Positions 18,591-26,942 of a stretch of 56,131 nt of DNA are shown one piece after another. The translations under genes were made by a program, and so were the position numbers. Source of the stretch: Methylobacter sp. Lineage in GTDB: Bacteria > Pseudomonadota > Gammaproteobacteria > Methylococcales > Methylomonadaceae. Within the stretch, counting starts at the first letter, position 1, and each line of letters opens with the position of its first letter. The stretch spans positions 1-56,131 of the forward strand of contig JAUXTH010000002.1 of the NCBI GenBank assembly GCA_030679035.1, in the 5' to 3' direction. The notes below the pieces were generated by a model. It did not search any database. It was not told where the DNA came from and was given only the letters and a program-made list of their open reading frames with translations.

Positions 18591-21500
18591 ATGCATAGCA
18601 TGACGGTTTGGGGAAATAGAGTCTGTTTCAGCTTGTTCTGTTTTCTGCAAAGATGCACAGCTTGGATTACGGCTTTTTTTAAGTCAATTTATTGTGCTCA
18701 AAAAAGTTGGTTTGAGAAAAACGCCTATCCAATCTACAGCGTTATATCCGTTGTGAGAAGATGTTTGGTCATTCTTTTTGTAACGGTAATTTTTTTATCA
18801 TCTCAAAATGTAGCAAACGCAGCGGTTGCGTATGGTTCTCGTGGTAACGCGGTCTCTGGTACTGCATCGCTTTCAGTTCCGCATCCAGGCGGCATCGCAG
18901 CAGGTAATTTGCTTATACTGATCGTCGGGAACAAATATCCCACCAATGGTCCGGCAACACCAAGTGGCTGGACATTAGTTGCCAATGGGCAAGGGGCAGG
19001 CGGCCTTGGCTCAGTCGGTGCTGATAGCGGGGCGGTCTATAACACTATTTTTGTCAAAGAAGCTCTCGGTAACGAATCGGGTAATCTCGCGGTAACGGTT
19101 AGTTTAGCCAATACGTCCATGGCTCGGATGTTTCGCTATACCAAAGCCGCCGGCACAAGTTGGGATTTTGCCGCCACAAACGGCAGTGATAACACAGCAG
19201 GAACCACATGGTCTGTGACCGGTGCAGCCAATCCGGGGATTACTTCCGGTGATGTGTTGATCATAGGCTCCTCCCTGAATGGGAATAGGGTCAGCAATTG
19301 GACTGAGTCTATTTCCGCCACGGGCGCTACTTTTGGAGCCGTTACCGAGAGAAACGATTCGACCAGTTCTACCGGAGATGACATGGGACTCATTGTCTCG
19401 GAGCATTCCGTGACCGCAGGGACTGCCTCGGCTGCTCCTGTCTTTACTATGACGGGATCTAGTGGAACTGCGAATGCTGATAGTCCCACAGGAGCATCGG
19501 TGATTCTGCGGATCAGGGAAGTTCCTCCTGTAAATTGTATCAGTCAAGCTAGCGGCAACTGGAGTGAGTCATCAACCTGGACGCAATGCCGAGGCGGCAT
19601 CCCGCTTGCTGGCGACAGTGCCGCCATCGCAAATACCCATAACGTGACGCTGAATGTCAATACGCCTATTCTGACAGCACTTACCATCAATTCCGGCGGC
19701 ACTTTGACCAATACCGGCAGCAATACCATTACTCTCAGCGGTGCGATCAGCAATGCCGGTACCTATTCCGGCGGCAGCGGCGCTGTTATTGTCGGAGGCA
19801 GTTTTACCAATACCGGCAGCTATTCCGCGGGCAGCTCTACTACGACGCTAACGGGCAATTTCAGCAACAGCACCACGTTTACTGCGGGTACCGGCACTTG
19901 GGTGTTTTTGGGCAGCTCGGCGCAGTTGCTGACCGGCGCTACCAGCTTCAACAACCTGACATTAAGCAACACTGCCGGTCTTACGCTCAACAGTGACGTT
20001 ACGGTTTCCGGTACGCTGACGTTAACTAGCGGAATATTCTCTGTCGGAGCGCATACACTGACGCTCGATGGCCCGGCGATTGCCGGTACCCCCGCTAATT
20101 TATCGACGACGACGTCGTCGAACCTGTCCTTCGGCGGCAGCTCGACTGGTGTAACCGTACCCGGTAGTGTCACGGAGCTGAATAATCTGACGATTGATAA
20201 CACCAATGGCATCAGCCTCGGCGGCAGTTTGGTGACCGTTACGCTGAGCGGCACGCTGGCGCTCAATGCAAGCAATCTGACCACAGGCACGAACACGTTA
20301 ATTCTGGCAGGAGACTGTGCAGCCGGCAGCGGGGACGGCAGTCTCACCCGTACCAGTGGCTACGTTATCGGCAACCTGACGCTGACATTTCCGGCAGGAA
20401 GCAGTACTTGCACCTATCATGTAGGCGACAGCATTGGATACTCTCCGATCACAGTGTCTATGGAGGTCACTGGTGCCGGAACACTTTCCGGGCGCGTTGA
20501 TGCATCCGATCATCCCGATACCGAATCAGCCGCCTCCGGTATCGACGCTACAAAAAGCGCAAACCACTACTGGACGATAACAGCGGGGACATTGACCTAC
20601 AGCAGTTATTCGGCAACCTTTCGGTTTTGCGCCAACTCCGGTTCATGCACGGCTACCGAAGTGGACTCGGGAGCTAATACCAGCAATTTCATCGTAGCCC
20701 TGAAGTCCTCCGGTATTTGGTCGACAAAGACAGTCGGCACCAAGAACACCTATTCCACTCAGGCTACCGGCATTACCGGTTTTGGAGAGTTTGCCGTTGG
20801 CGAACTTTCCACCAACAACTGTTATAGCGACGGATTTACGGGGGCCGACGGCTCTTCCCCTGGAACTAATTGGTCAGTAGGATACAAAACAGGGACTTTC
20901 GGTAGTCCGGCCATTTACGGTAACCGGCTGAGGCTTACTAATGCCTCGGGCGGTGTCACCACTTGGGCGTCGCTGCAAAGGTTATTTCCTGCATCGGGTA
21001 ACAAGATTACCGTAGAGTTAGATCTCTTCGCTTATGGGGGTACCGGCAGTGCCGACGGCATTGCCGTGGTTCTCTCTGATGCGTCGGTGGCGCCCCAAGC
21101 CGGCGCCTTCGGGGGATCTCTCGGGTATGCCCAAAAAAGTAATCCAGGTTCCGATTGTACGACGATAGGCGGCTGCCCTGGATTCACTGGCGGCTGGCTC
21201 GGAATTGCTCTTGACGAGTATGGCAACTTTTCGACTAATACCGAGGGCCGCTTTGGCGGCTATACGGCAAGGGTACAGCAATCAGTAGCTGTGCGTGGTT
21301 CCGGTTCGGGCATGTCCGGCTATCGCTTCCTGCAGGGGACTGGTACGCTTAGTCCGGCAATTGACGGCAACGGATCGGCTAATCCTCCTCACCGTTACCG
21401 CATCATTATCGATCACACAGACAGTGTTCACGCCTGGACTTCTGTGGAGCGTGATACCTCCGCTGGAGGCGCGTCCTATACGACCCTGATAGGCTGCCCT

Positions 21501-23648
21501 CCAGGGGTAACAAACGGTTGTACGGCTTTCGATGTCAAGGACCCAGGATATAGCCAGAATGCGGTACCCGCTTATTGGAACTTGTCCTTTACCGGCTCTA
21601 CGGGCGCTTCAACCAACATTCACGAAATTGATTCACTGAAGGTTTGTACCGTTCAAGGACTAGCCAGCGCAGTCCTTCACCATATTAAAATCGAGCATGG
21701 GGGAACGGCCTGTACCTCCAACGCAGCGACGGTGATAATTAAGGCTTGCGCCGATGCGGCTTGTGATGCGCTTTATATGGGCAGCGTGACGACCACCTTG
21801 AGCACGACGGGGGGCACCTGGTCACCTACATCCCCGATTACCTTTAGCGGCGGACAAACGACAGTAACACTGACCGACAATACCGCTCGCTCGGATACTC
21901 TGGGCGCTACTGTATCTACGCCAACGACAAGTAATGCGACTCAGTGTTATAACGGTGCGACACAGACCTGCGTCCTGACCTTCGCTGCTTGCACGTTTGA
22001 TGTGATCGAGGTGGGAGCTGCCGTGAATACGCCGATTTACACCAAACTGGCGAACACGGCTTTTAGTCTGGATGTATTGTCCAGGAGTTCTTCCAATCAG
22101 TCATTGACTGCAATACAACTGGTGGATATGAGCAGCGGCACATGCACCAGTCCGGCCGGCGTACTTTCACCCGTGACTTTAAGTCCCGCATTGACCGGAG
22201 GTGTTCCGAACTTCACCGGGAATCAGCGTAAGACATTCAGCTTTACCTACAACAATGCGGCCCCTAACGTTCGGGTTCGCATTACTAAAGCGGGTCCTCT
22301 TTATTCATGCTCGTCGGACAATTTTGCTATCCGCCCCCAGACCTTCGCTTTGGCGAGTAACGCCACGCAGACGGGCAGTAGTGGAACTCCCATTTTTCGA
22401 GCGGGAACAGATCCATTCTCGCTGTCTGCGACAGCTCTATACAGCGCAACCACGACCACCAGTTACACGGGCACACCCAAGCTGAACCTTAATTCGGGAA
22501 TGATCACGACAACTTTAGCTCATTTAGGTGGGCTTGGCGCTACCACATTTGCAGCCGCTAGCAGTGGCGTTGCTACGGCTAGCGGCCTAACCTATTCTGA
22601 AGTGGGGGATTTCAGTCTTGCTCAGTATGCAGTTTATGACGATACTTTTGCCGAGGTGGACTCAGTCAAAGGTGAATGTAGTTCAGCTTTTAGCAATACG
22701 CTGTCTAACAGCAGGTATTCATGCCAGTTCGGATCAGACGCTGCGGGAGCCTTTGGTCGTTTCGTGCCCGATCATTTTACGGTGTCTGCAACTGTAGCTA
22801 ATGTCTGTGCGGCAGGAACATTTACCTACATGGGGCAGCCTTTCTCTCTGTCCACAGCCAATGTGGTTGACGCCGAAAATTCGGCAAATGGTGTGACACA
22901 GAATTACACCGGGGCTTACGCACACGGCACTATCAGCTTCGGTGCCGAGAATGCAGATAATGGGACGGATCTATCTTCGCGCCTTACTTTTGCCAATACT
23001 GGAAGTTGGGCTTCCGGCATCTACACTCTGACGAGTGCAAACGGTACGTTCAGCCGACCTACGGCTGCGGTATCCGATGCCACATGGGGGCCTTTCGAAG
23101 CCCTCGATATTGGCCTTACCGTAGCGGCAAATGAGGGTGATCTGACAAAATCACCCAATGTCAAAGATGCAGACATGGACCCCAATACGGTTGGTGGCAG
23201 CAGCTTTGTGTACAAGAAGTTTTCTGGAAGCCCGTTACGTATGCGTTTCGGTCGTCTCAACCTGCAAAATGCCTACGGCTCTGAATTGCTGGCCTTGCCT
23301 GTGCCGCTGACGGCTGAATATTGGAATGGTAATAGCTGGGTCACCAATACGGCAGACAGTTGTGCCGCGCTAATCAAACCTACGGGTGGAAGCGGGTTGG
23401 CTCTCAATTTAGCCAACACAGGAACTACGACGGCCACGTTGTCCACTCCGCTGGTCTTGGGTGATGCCGGTTTCAGTCTGGCAGCTCCCGGAGCCACGCA
23501 TACCGGCTACGTCGATATCACAATCAATTCGCCTACTTGGTTGGATTTTAACTGGAAAGGCGCGGGTGATACAGATCCAACCGCCCGCGCTACTTTCGGC
23601 ATCTACAAGGGCAACAGTAAATTTATTTATATCCGTGAACTTTATTAA
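18591..23648 (+). CDS. Large MshQ-like surface adhesin with lectin-like and DUF6701 domains
   Basis: The 1685-residue exported protein closes the pilus locus. From the ATG, a 55-residue extension precedes the hydrophobic segment CLVILFVTVIFL and a cleavage-like ANAA. A GTG at codon 55 (18753) would give a normal 23-residue signal peptide. Residues about 80-240 form a beta-rich domain. About 245-570 is a Thr/Ser/Gly-rich region with repeated TNTGSYSAG- and TLTLTSG-like units, suggesting a beta-solenoid. About 743-1010 resembles an L-type (concanavalin-like) lectin domain (GSADGIAVVLSD, GGWLGIALDEYGNF). About 1020-1685 matches the DUF6701/MshQ region with many cysteines. It is probably the pilus-associated or tip adhesin; the ligand is unknown. 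Confidence 0.8.
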   Translation: MHSMTVWGNRVCFSLFCFLQRCTAWITAFFKSIYCAQKSWFEKNAYPIYSVISVVRRCLVILFVTVIFLSSQNVANAAVAYGSRGNAVSGTASLSVPHPGGIAAGNLLILIVGNKYPTNGPATPSGWTLVANGQGAGGLGSVGADSGAVYNTIFVKEALGNESGNLAVTVSLANTSMARMFRYTKAAGTSWDFAATNGSDNTAGTTWSVTGAANPGITSGDVLIIGSSLNGNRVSNWTESISATGATFGAVTERNDSTSSTGDDMGLIVSEHSVTAGTASAAPVFTMTGSSGTANADSPTGASVILRIREVPPVNCISQASGNWSESSTWTQCRGGIPLAGDSAAIANTHNVTLNVNTPILTALTINSGGTLTNTGSNTITLSGAISNAGTYSGGSGAVIVGGSFTNTGSYSAGSSTTTLTGNFSNSTTFTAGTGTWVFLGSSAQLLTGATSFNNLTLSNTAGLTLNSDVTVSGTLTLTSGIFSVGAHTLTLDGPAIAGTPANLSTTTSSNLSFGGSSTGVTVPGSVTELNNLTIDNTNGISLGGSLVTVTLSGTLALNASNLTTGTNTLILAGDCAAGSGDGSLTRTSGYVIGNLTLTFPAGSSTCTYHVGDSIGYSPITVSMEVTGAGTLSGRVDASDHPDTESAASGIDATKSANHYWTITAGTLTYSSYSATFRFCANSGSCTATEVDSGANTSNFIVALKSSGIWSTKTVGTKNTYSTQATGITGFGEFAVGELSTNNCYSDGFTGADGSSPGTNWSVGYKTGTFGSPAIYGNRLRLTNASGGVTTWASLQRLFPASGNKITVELDLFAYGGTGSADGIAVVLSDASVAPQAGAFGGSLGYAQKSNPGSDCTTIGGCPGFTGGWLGIALDEYGNFSTNTEGRFGGYTARVQQSVAVRGSGSGMSGYRFLQGTGTLSPAIDGNGSANPPHRYRIIIDHTDSVHAWTSVERDTSAGGASYTTLIGCPPGVTNGCTAFDVKDPGYSQNAVPAYWNLSFTGSTGASTNIHEIDSLKVCTVQGLASAVLHHIKIEHGGTACTSNAATVIIKACADAACDALYMGSVTTTLSTTGGTWSPTSPITFSGGQTTVTLTDNTARSDTLGATVSTPTTSNATQCYNGATQTCVLTFAACTFDVIEVGAAVNTPIYTKLANTAFSLDVLSRSSSNQSLTAIQLVDMSSGTCTSPAGVLSPVTLSPALTGGVPNFTGNQRKTFSFTYNNAAPNVRVRITKAGPLYSCSSDNFAIRPQTFALASNATQTGSSGTPIFRAGTDPFSLSATALYSATTTTSYTGTPKLNLNSGMITTTLAHLGGLGATTFAAASSGVATASGLTYSEVGDFSLAQYAVYDDTFAEVDSVKGECSSAFSNTLSNSRYSCQFGSDAAGAFGRFVPDHFTVSATVANVCAAGTFTYMGQPFSLSTANVVDAENSANGVTQNYTGAYAHGTISFGAENADNGTDLSSRLTFANTGSWASGIYTLTSANGTFSRPTAAVSDATWGPFEALDIGLTVAANEGDLTKSPNVKDADMDPNTVGGSSFVYKKFSGSPLRMRFGRLNLQNAYGSELLALPVPLTAEYWNGNSWVTNTADSCAALIKPTGGSGLALNLANTGTTTATLSTPLVLGDAGFSLAAPGATHTGYVDITINSPTWLDFNWKGAGDTDPTARATFGIYKGNSKFIYIRELY

Positions 23649-23907
23649 CGTGAGCGGGAAGCTAACAAAACGCCAATGCTATTGGCTGCGCCAGCTTCGT
23701 ATATTCAAATTTGCCGTTGAATAAAAGCTCATTTAAACTAGCGGAAAGGGAGAATAATGATTAAACAAATGGGCGTGGGTCGGTAAATCCGACACAAGAA
23801 GACGCGGCTATTGCTGGGGTTTGTAACTCAATACAGTACATGAGGTCGCGTATCTGACATTTTTCATAAGGTGTGCTTTTGAAGCACTATCCATAAGGAG
23901 AATTACC

Positions 23908-24441
23908 ATGGCACAAGAAAAAGATTATTTAAAAAACCATTTCGGCAATGCCGTTTCCGCTGTTATCAAGGGCATTGACCGCGATGTGGAGCGGGGCGAA
24001 GATGTTTTGATGCTGGGGCTTGGCGTCGTTATGCTGTCTTCCACTTTCGCGCCGGTGGTGTCGCCGAGTATTCTGCTGCCGCTGGTTGCGCTTACGTTTG
24101 CACTTTCTGCGGGCTATGCGCGGATAAATTATCACAACATGGAGCGAAAGCTTCTGCAATCTTTGGCGCAGCTTGAGGGGCATGACAAGGTCATCCTGCA
24201 TCCGATTGCCGCTGTTTTTGCCGAGTACCCGATGCACTCGCTGGCGGAGTCGTTTAATCCATTAAAAAACCTGAAGCGAACCTGGAAAAGTGCGCTGGGC
24301 GGGTTGTTGATCAATCCGCTATGGATGCCCATTTTTTATGTGATGGGTATGCAAATCGTCGAGGAAAAAAATTTGGGTATTTTGAACCGGGCCATTATCG
24401 GTGTTGAACAGAAGATTGCGTCTTTGTCTTCGCTAGTTTAG
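23908..24441 (+). CDS. Membrane protein of unknown function
   Basis: I do not recognise this 177-residue protein. It has a hydrophilic, charged N-terminus (KDYLKNHFGNAVSAVIKGIDRDVERGED) and two adjacent hydrophobic stretches (VLMLGLGVVMLSSTF and ILLPLVALTFALSAGYA). A third lies near the C-terminus (PLWMPIFYVMGMQIV). A strong ribosome site, AAGGAG, precedes ATG 23908. Upstream, 23649-23907 has a 9-codon ORF with a good ribosome site (23757) and a small hairpin GTGCTT/AAGCAC (23873-23887), but no recognised regulator. dapB often precedes carA in this gene order; this gene takes its place. Confidence 0.7.
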   Translation: MAQEKDYLKNHFGNAVSAVIKGIDRDVERGEDVLMLGLGVVMLSSTFAPVVSPSILLPLVALTFALSAGYARINYHNMERKLLQSLAQLEGHDKVILHPIAAVFAEYPMHSLAESFNPLKNLKRTWKSALGGLLINPLWMPIFYVMGMQIVEEKNLGILNRAIIGVEQKIASLSSLV

Positions 24442-24572
24442 TTTTGCAACCCAATCAACCGTGCTGCGCGTATAAAATAAACCCTATAATAGGCCGGATG
24501 CCGCGGGTTTAAAAAATTGTTAATGACCCAAACCGCATAATCTCGTAAAATTACCCTAGTTTTGTTTTTTAC

Positions 24573-24606
24573 AACGGGATGAGTCCTTAAGGGTTCATCC
24601 CGTTTT
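24573..24606 (+). terminator. Hairpin in the carA leader
   Basis: A perfect 10-bp stem (AACGGGATGA with TCATCCCGTT, 24573-24582 and 24595-24604) is followed by only two further T. It may end the upstream transcript or act in a leader that controls carA. The short T run makes termination uncertain. Confidence 0.5.
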
Positions 24607-24626
24607 GCACATTTGAGGTGACGTGT

Positions 24627-25760
24627 TTGGCTAGGTCTGCTTTATTGGTTTTAGAAGATGGAACGGTTTTTAACGGTGTAGCTATTGGTGCAGATGGCTG
24701 TTCCGTGGGTGAGGTGGTTTTTAATACGGCGATGACCGGGTATCAGGAGATTTTGAGCGACCCTTCATATGCCCGGCAAATTGTAACGCTGACCTATCCC
24801 CATATCGGCAATGTCGGAACCACTGACGAGGATGATGAGTCTGTCGGCGTTTTTGCCAGCGGTCTGGTGATCAGGGATTTGCCGTTGTTGGCCAGCAACT
24901 GGCGCAGCACCAAAACCTTGCAGCAATATTTGCTCGATAACAACGTGGTTGCCATTGCCGATATTGACACCCGTCAATTAACCCGTATTTTACGTGACAA
25001 GGGCGCGCAACGCGGCTGCATTATGGCCGGGGAATCGGTTGATGTGGACGTTGCCAAAAAAGCGATTGAAGGTTTTCCAGGTTTGAAAGGGATGGATCTG
25101 GCTAAGGAAGTCACTGTCGCCCGGCCTTATGAGTGGACTGAGAATATCTGGGATTTGCGGAACGGACATACGCAAGCCGAAAATCTGACCAAGCATGTTG
25201 TGGCTTATGATTTCGGTGTTAAGCGTAATATTCTCAGGTTATTGGCTAATCGCGGTTGCCGCGTCACCGTTGTTCCTGCAACAACGCCTGCTGAAAAAGT
25301 ATTGACGATGAATCCTGACGGCGTATTCCTGTCGAATGGCCCCGGCGATCCTGAACCATGCACTTATGCGATAGAGGCGATCAAAACAATACTTGAAAAG
25401 AAGATTCCGGTGTTCGGTATTTGCTTGGGGCACCAGTTATTGGCGTTGGCCAGCGGCGCAAAAACCGAGAAAATGAAATTCGGCCATCATGGTGCGAATC
25501 ATCCGGTTCAGGAAATAGCCACCGGCCGGGTCATGATCAGCAGCCAGAACCATGGCTTTGCAGCCAACGAGGCCAGTCTGCCTGACAATGTAATAGCGAC
25601 TTATCGGTCATTGTTTGACGGCAGTTTGCAGGGCATCAAGCGCACGGATTGTCCTGCGATGAGTTTTCAAGGTCACCCTGAAGCAAGTCCGGGGCCTCAT
25701 GATGTGGAGTCTTTATTCGATGATTTCATCGAGATGATGGGGCAAGCTAAGCAAGGGTAG
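24627..25760 (+). CDS. carA: Carbamoyl-phosphate synthase small subunit
   Basis: CarA hydrolyses glutamine and passes ammonia to CarB for carbamoyl phosphate, which feeds pyrimidines and arginine. The C-terminal class I glutaminase domain has the nucleophile Cys in [12 protein letters not shown] and the His-x-Glu in [10 protein letters not shown] chose TTG 24627 ([13 protein letters not shown]) because GAGGTG lies 6 bases upstream and the N-terminus then matches the family. Escherichia coli carA also uses TTG. GTG 24618 is the alternative. The product is 377 residues. carB follows only after three inserted small genes. Confidence 0.95.
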   Translation: MARSALLVLEDGTVFNGVAIGADGCSVGEVVFNTAMTGYQEILSDPSYARQIVTLTYPHIGNVGTTDEDDESVGVFASGLVIRDLPLLASNWRSTKTLQQYLLDNNVVAIADIDTRQLTRILRDKGAQRGCIMAGESVDVDVAKKAIEGFPGLKGMDLAKEVTVARPYEWTENIWDLRNGHTQAENLTKHVVAYDFGVKRNILRLLANRGCRVTVVPATTPAEKVLTMNPDGVFLSNGPGDPEPCTYAIEAIKTILEKKIPVFGICLGHQLLALASGAKTEKMKFGHHGANHPVQEIATGRVMISSQNHGFAANEASLPDNVIATYRSLFDGSLQGIKRTDCPAMSFQGHPEASPGPHDVESLFDDFIEMMGQAKQG

Positions 25761-25802
25761 TAGTATTATTCCTAAATGTTCGACATAAAGTAGGAGGAGC
25801 TC

Positions 25803-26375
25803 ATGACAGCCTTACAAAAACTTACTTATTTGACTGAACAAGATTATCTGGCAATGGAATTGGATGCCGATATGCGCCATGAATATGTCGATGGACAAAT
25901 TTATGCGATGGCTGGAGCAGGTGAGCGGCATAATCGTGTTAGCTTAAATGTCGGCTTTCATCTTCGGGCAGCAGCACGTGGTGGGCATTGCGGCGTATTT
26001 GTCAGCGATATGAAACTGAAAATTGCATGGCACAAGGCTTATTATTACCCTGATGTGATGTTGGTTTGTAATACTCAAGATAATGGGGAATATTGTAAGC
26101 AACAGCCATGTTTTATTGCGGAAGTTTTATCGCCCGGCACGGCAAAAATTGACTGCCGTGAAAAATTGCGGGTCTATCAACAAATACCTAGCTTGCGCTA
26201 TTACTTATTGATTAGCTCCAATCAACTTAAGGTTGAATATTTTGTCCGTGATGCCCAAGGCGAATGGCAAACGGCATTGCTTGAAGCCGATGAAATTCTG
26301 GCAATTGATTGTGGGGATTATCACGCGGTTTTAAGAGTGGGGGATATTTATGAGGATGTGGTGTTTGATGATTGA
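25803..26375 (+). CDS. Uma2 family (DUF820) putative endonuclease
   Basis: The 190-residue protein has a PD-(D/E)XK-like fold of the Uma2 family. It shows RHEYVDGQIYAMAGAGERH, the acidic YYPDVMLVC strand and FIAEVLSPGT, followed by KLRVYQQIPSLRYYLLIS. These positions match the proposed catalytic D and E-x-x-K-type residues. Biological roles of Uma2 proteins are poorly known; they are expanded in cyanobacteria and some other bacteria. A strong AGGAGGAG ribosome site precedes the ATG. It looks like an accessory gene inserted between carA and carB. Confidence 0.85.
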   Translation: MTALQKLTYLTEQDYLAMELDADMRHEYVDGQIYAMAGAGERHNRVSLNVGFHLRAAARGGHCGVFVSDMKLKIAWHKAYYYPDVMLVCNTQDNGEYCKQQPCFIAEVLSPGTAKIDCREKLRVYQQIPSLRYYLLISSNQLKVEYFVRDAQGEWQTALLEADEILAIDCGDYHAVLRVGDIYEDVVFDD

Positions 26376-26421
26376 TTGTTTTATTAACTGCCGCACAAAA
26401 ATAAGTATCTAAGGTATCCTA

Positions 26422-26634
26422 ATGAAGACCATACATCTTGAAGTTCAAGACACTGTTTACCAAAAAATTATTGATTTTTTGGCGCTGCTTCCTCAAGACC
26501 AATGCCATGTATTACTAAATAATGATGACTTAAGCGACGCAGAGAAACTGGAGAACCAAGAACTTAATAAAATTGCTGATGCACGTTTGAATGATGGTCA
26601 GGCGTTTATTCGCGTTTCCTTGAATGATTTGTAA
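26422..26634 (+). CDS. Putative antitoxin of a RelBE/ParDE-like pair
   Basis: The 70-residue acidic protein (MKTIHLEVQDTVYQKIIDFLALLPQ...) has an N-terminal beta-strand plus helix, as in small DNA-binding antitoxins. An acidic C-terminal half could wrap the toxin. The assignment rests on size and on the RelE remnant that follows 2 bp later; no diagnostic motif is decisive. It seems intact while its partner is broken. Confidence 0.55.
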   Translation: MKTIHLEVQDTVYQKIIDFLALLPQDQCHVLLNNDDLSDAEKLENQELNKIADARLNDGQAFIRVSLNDL

Positions 26635-26636
26635 TT

Positions 26637-26917
26637 ATGTATTCTCTGGACTTTCACCCAGACGCACTCTAAAAAGAATGGCAAAAACTTGATAACTCTA
26701 TTCGTGAGAAATTTAAGGCTAAATTGAAAGAGCGTCTGCAAAATCCTTGTGTCTTATCGGCAAAAATCGAAAAAATCGTTACAAAATAAAATTACGTGGT
26801 GTTGGTTATCGGCTAGTGTATGAAGTGCGCGATAATGAGCTAATCATCGTAGTGATTGCGGTAGGTAAGCGTGAACGAAGTGAAGTTTATCGTCTAGCCG
26901 ACAGTAGAAAATCCTAA
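26637..26917 (+). pseudogene. Broken RelE-like mRNA interferase toxin
   Basis: Joining two frames gives a RelE-family toxin. The first part starts MYSLDFHPDAL at ATG 26637, hits an in-frame TAA at 26670-26672, then continues KEWQKLDNSIREKFKAKLK. In the A-rich tract near 26763-26774 the frame shifts, and the rest (NRYKIKLRGVGYRLVYEV then VVIAVGKRERSEVY) is the RelE C-terminal core, ending at TAA 26915. Two independent lesions, a nonsense codon and a frameshift with a few lost residues, mean no full toxin is made. It follows the putative antitoxin by 2 bp. Confidence 0.85.
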
Positions 26918-26942
26918 CCATTAAAGAACATTAAAGAACAAA

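Noticed and set aside
18591-23648. Long minus-strand ORFs inside the adhesin gene
   Set aside because: They are shadows caused by biased Thr/Ser/Gly codons in the repeats and have no recognisable domains.
23757-23786. Nine-codon ORF with a good ribosome site (MIKQMGVGR)
   Set aside because: Too short to support as a gene and without known leader-peptide features; noted only in the entry for the downstream gene.
23760-23870. Possible riboswitch in the leader of the unknown membrane protein
   Set aside because: I tried to fit c-di-GMP and other known classes; the conserved cores are absent and no stable multi-stem fold is evident.
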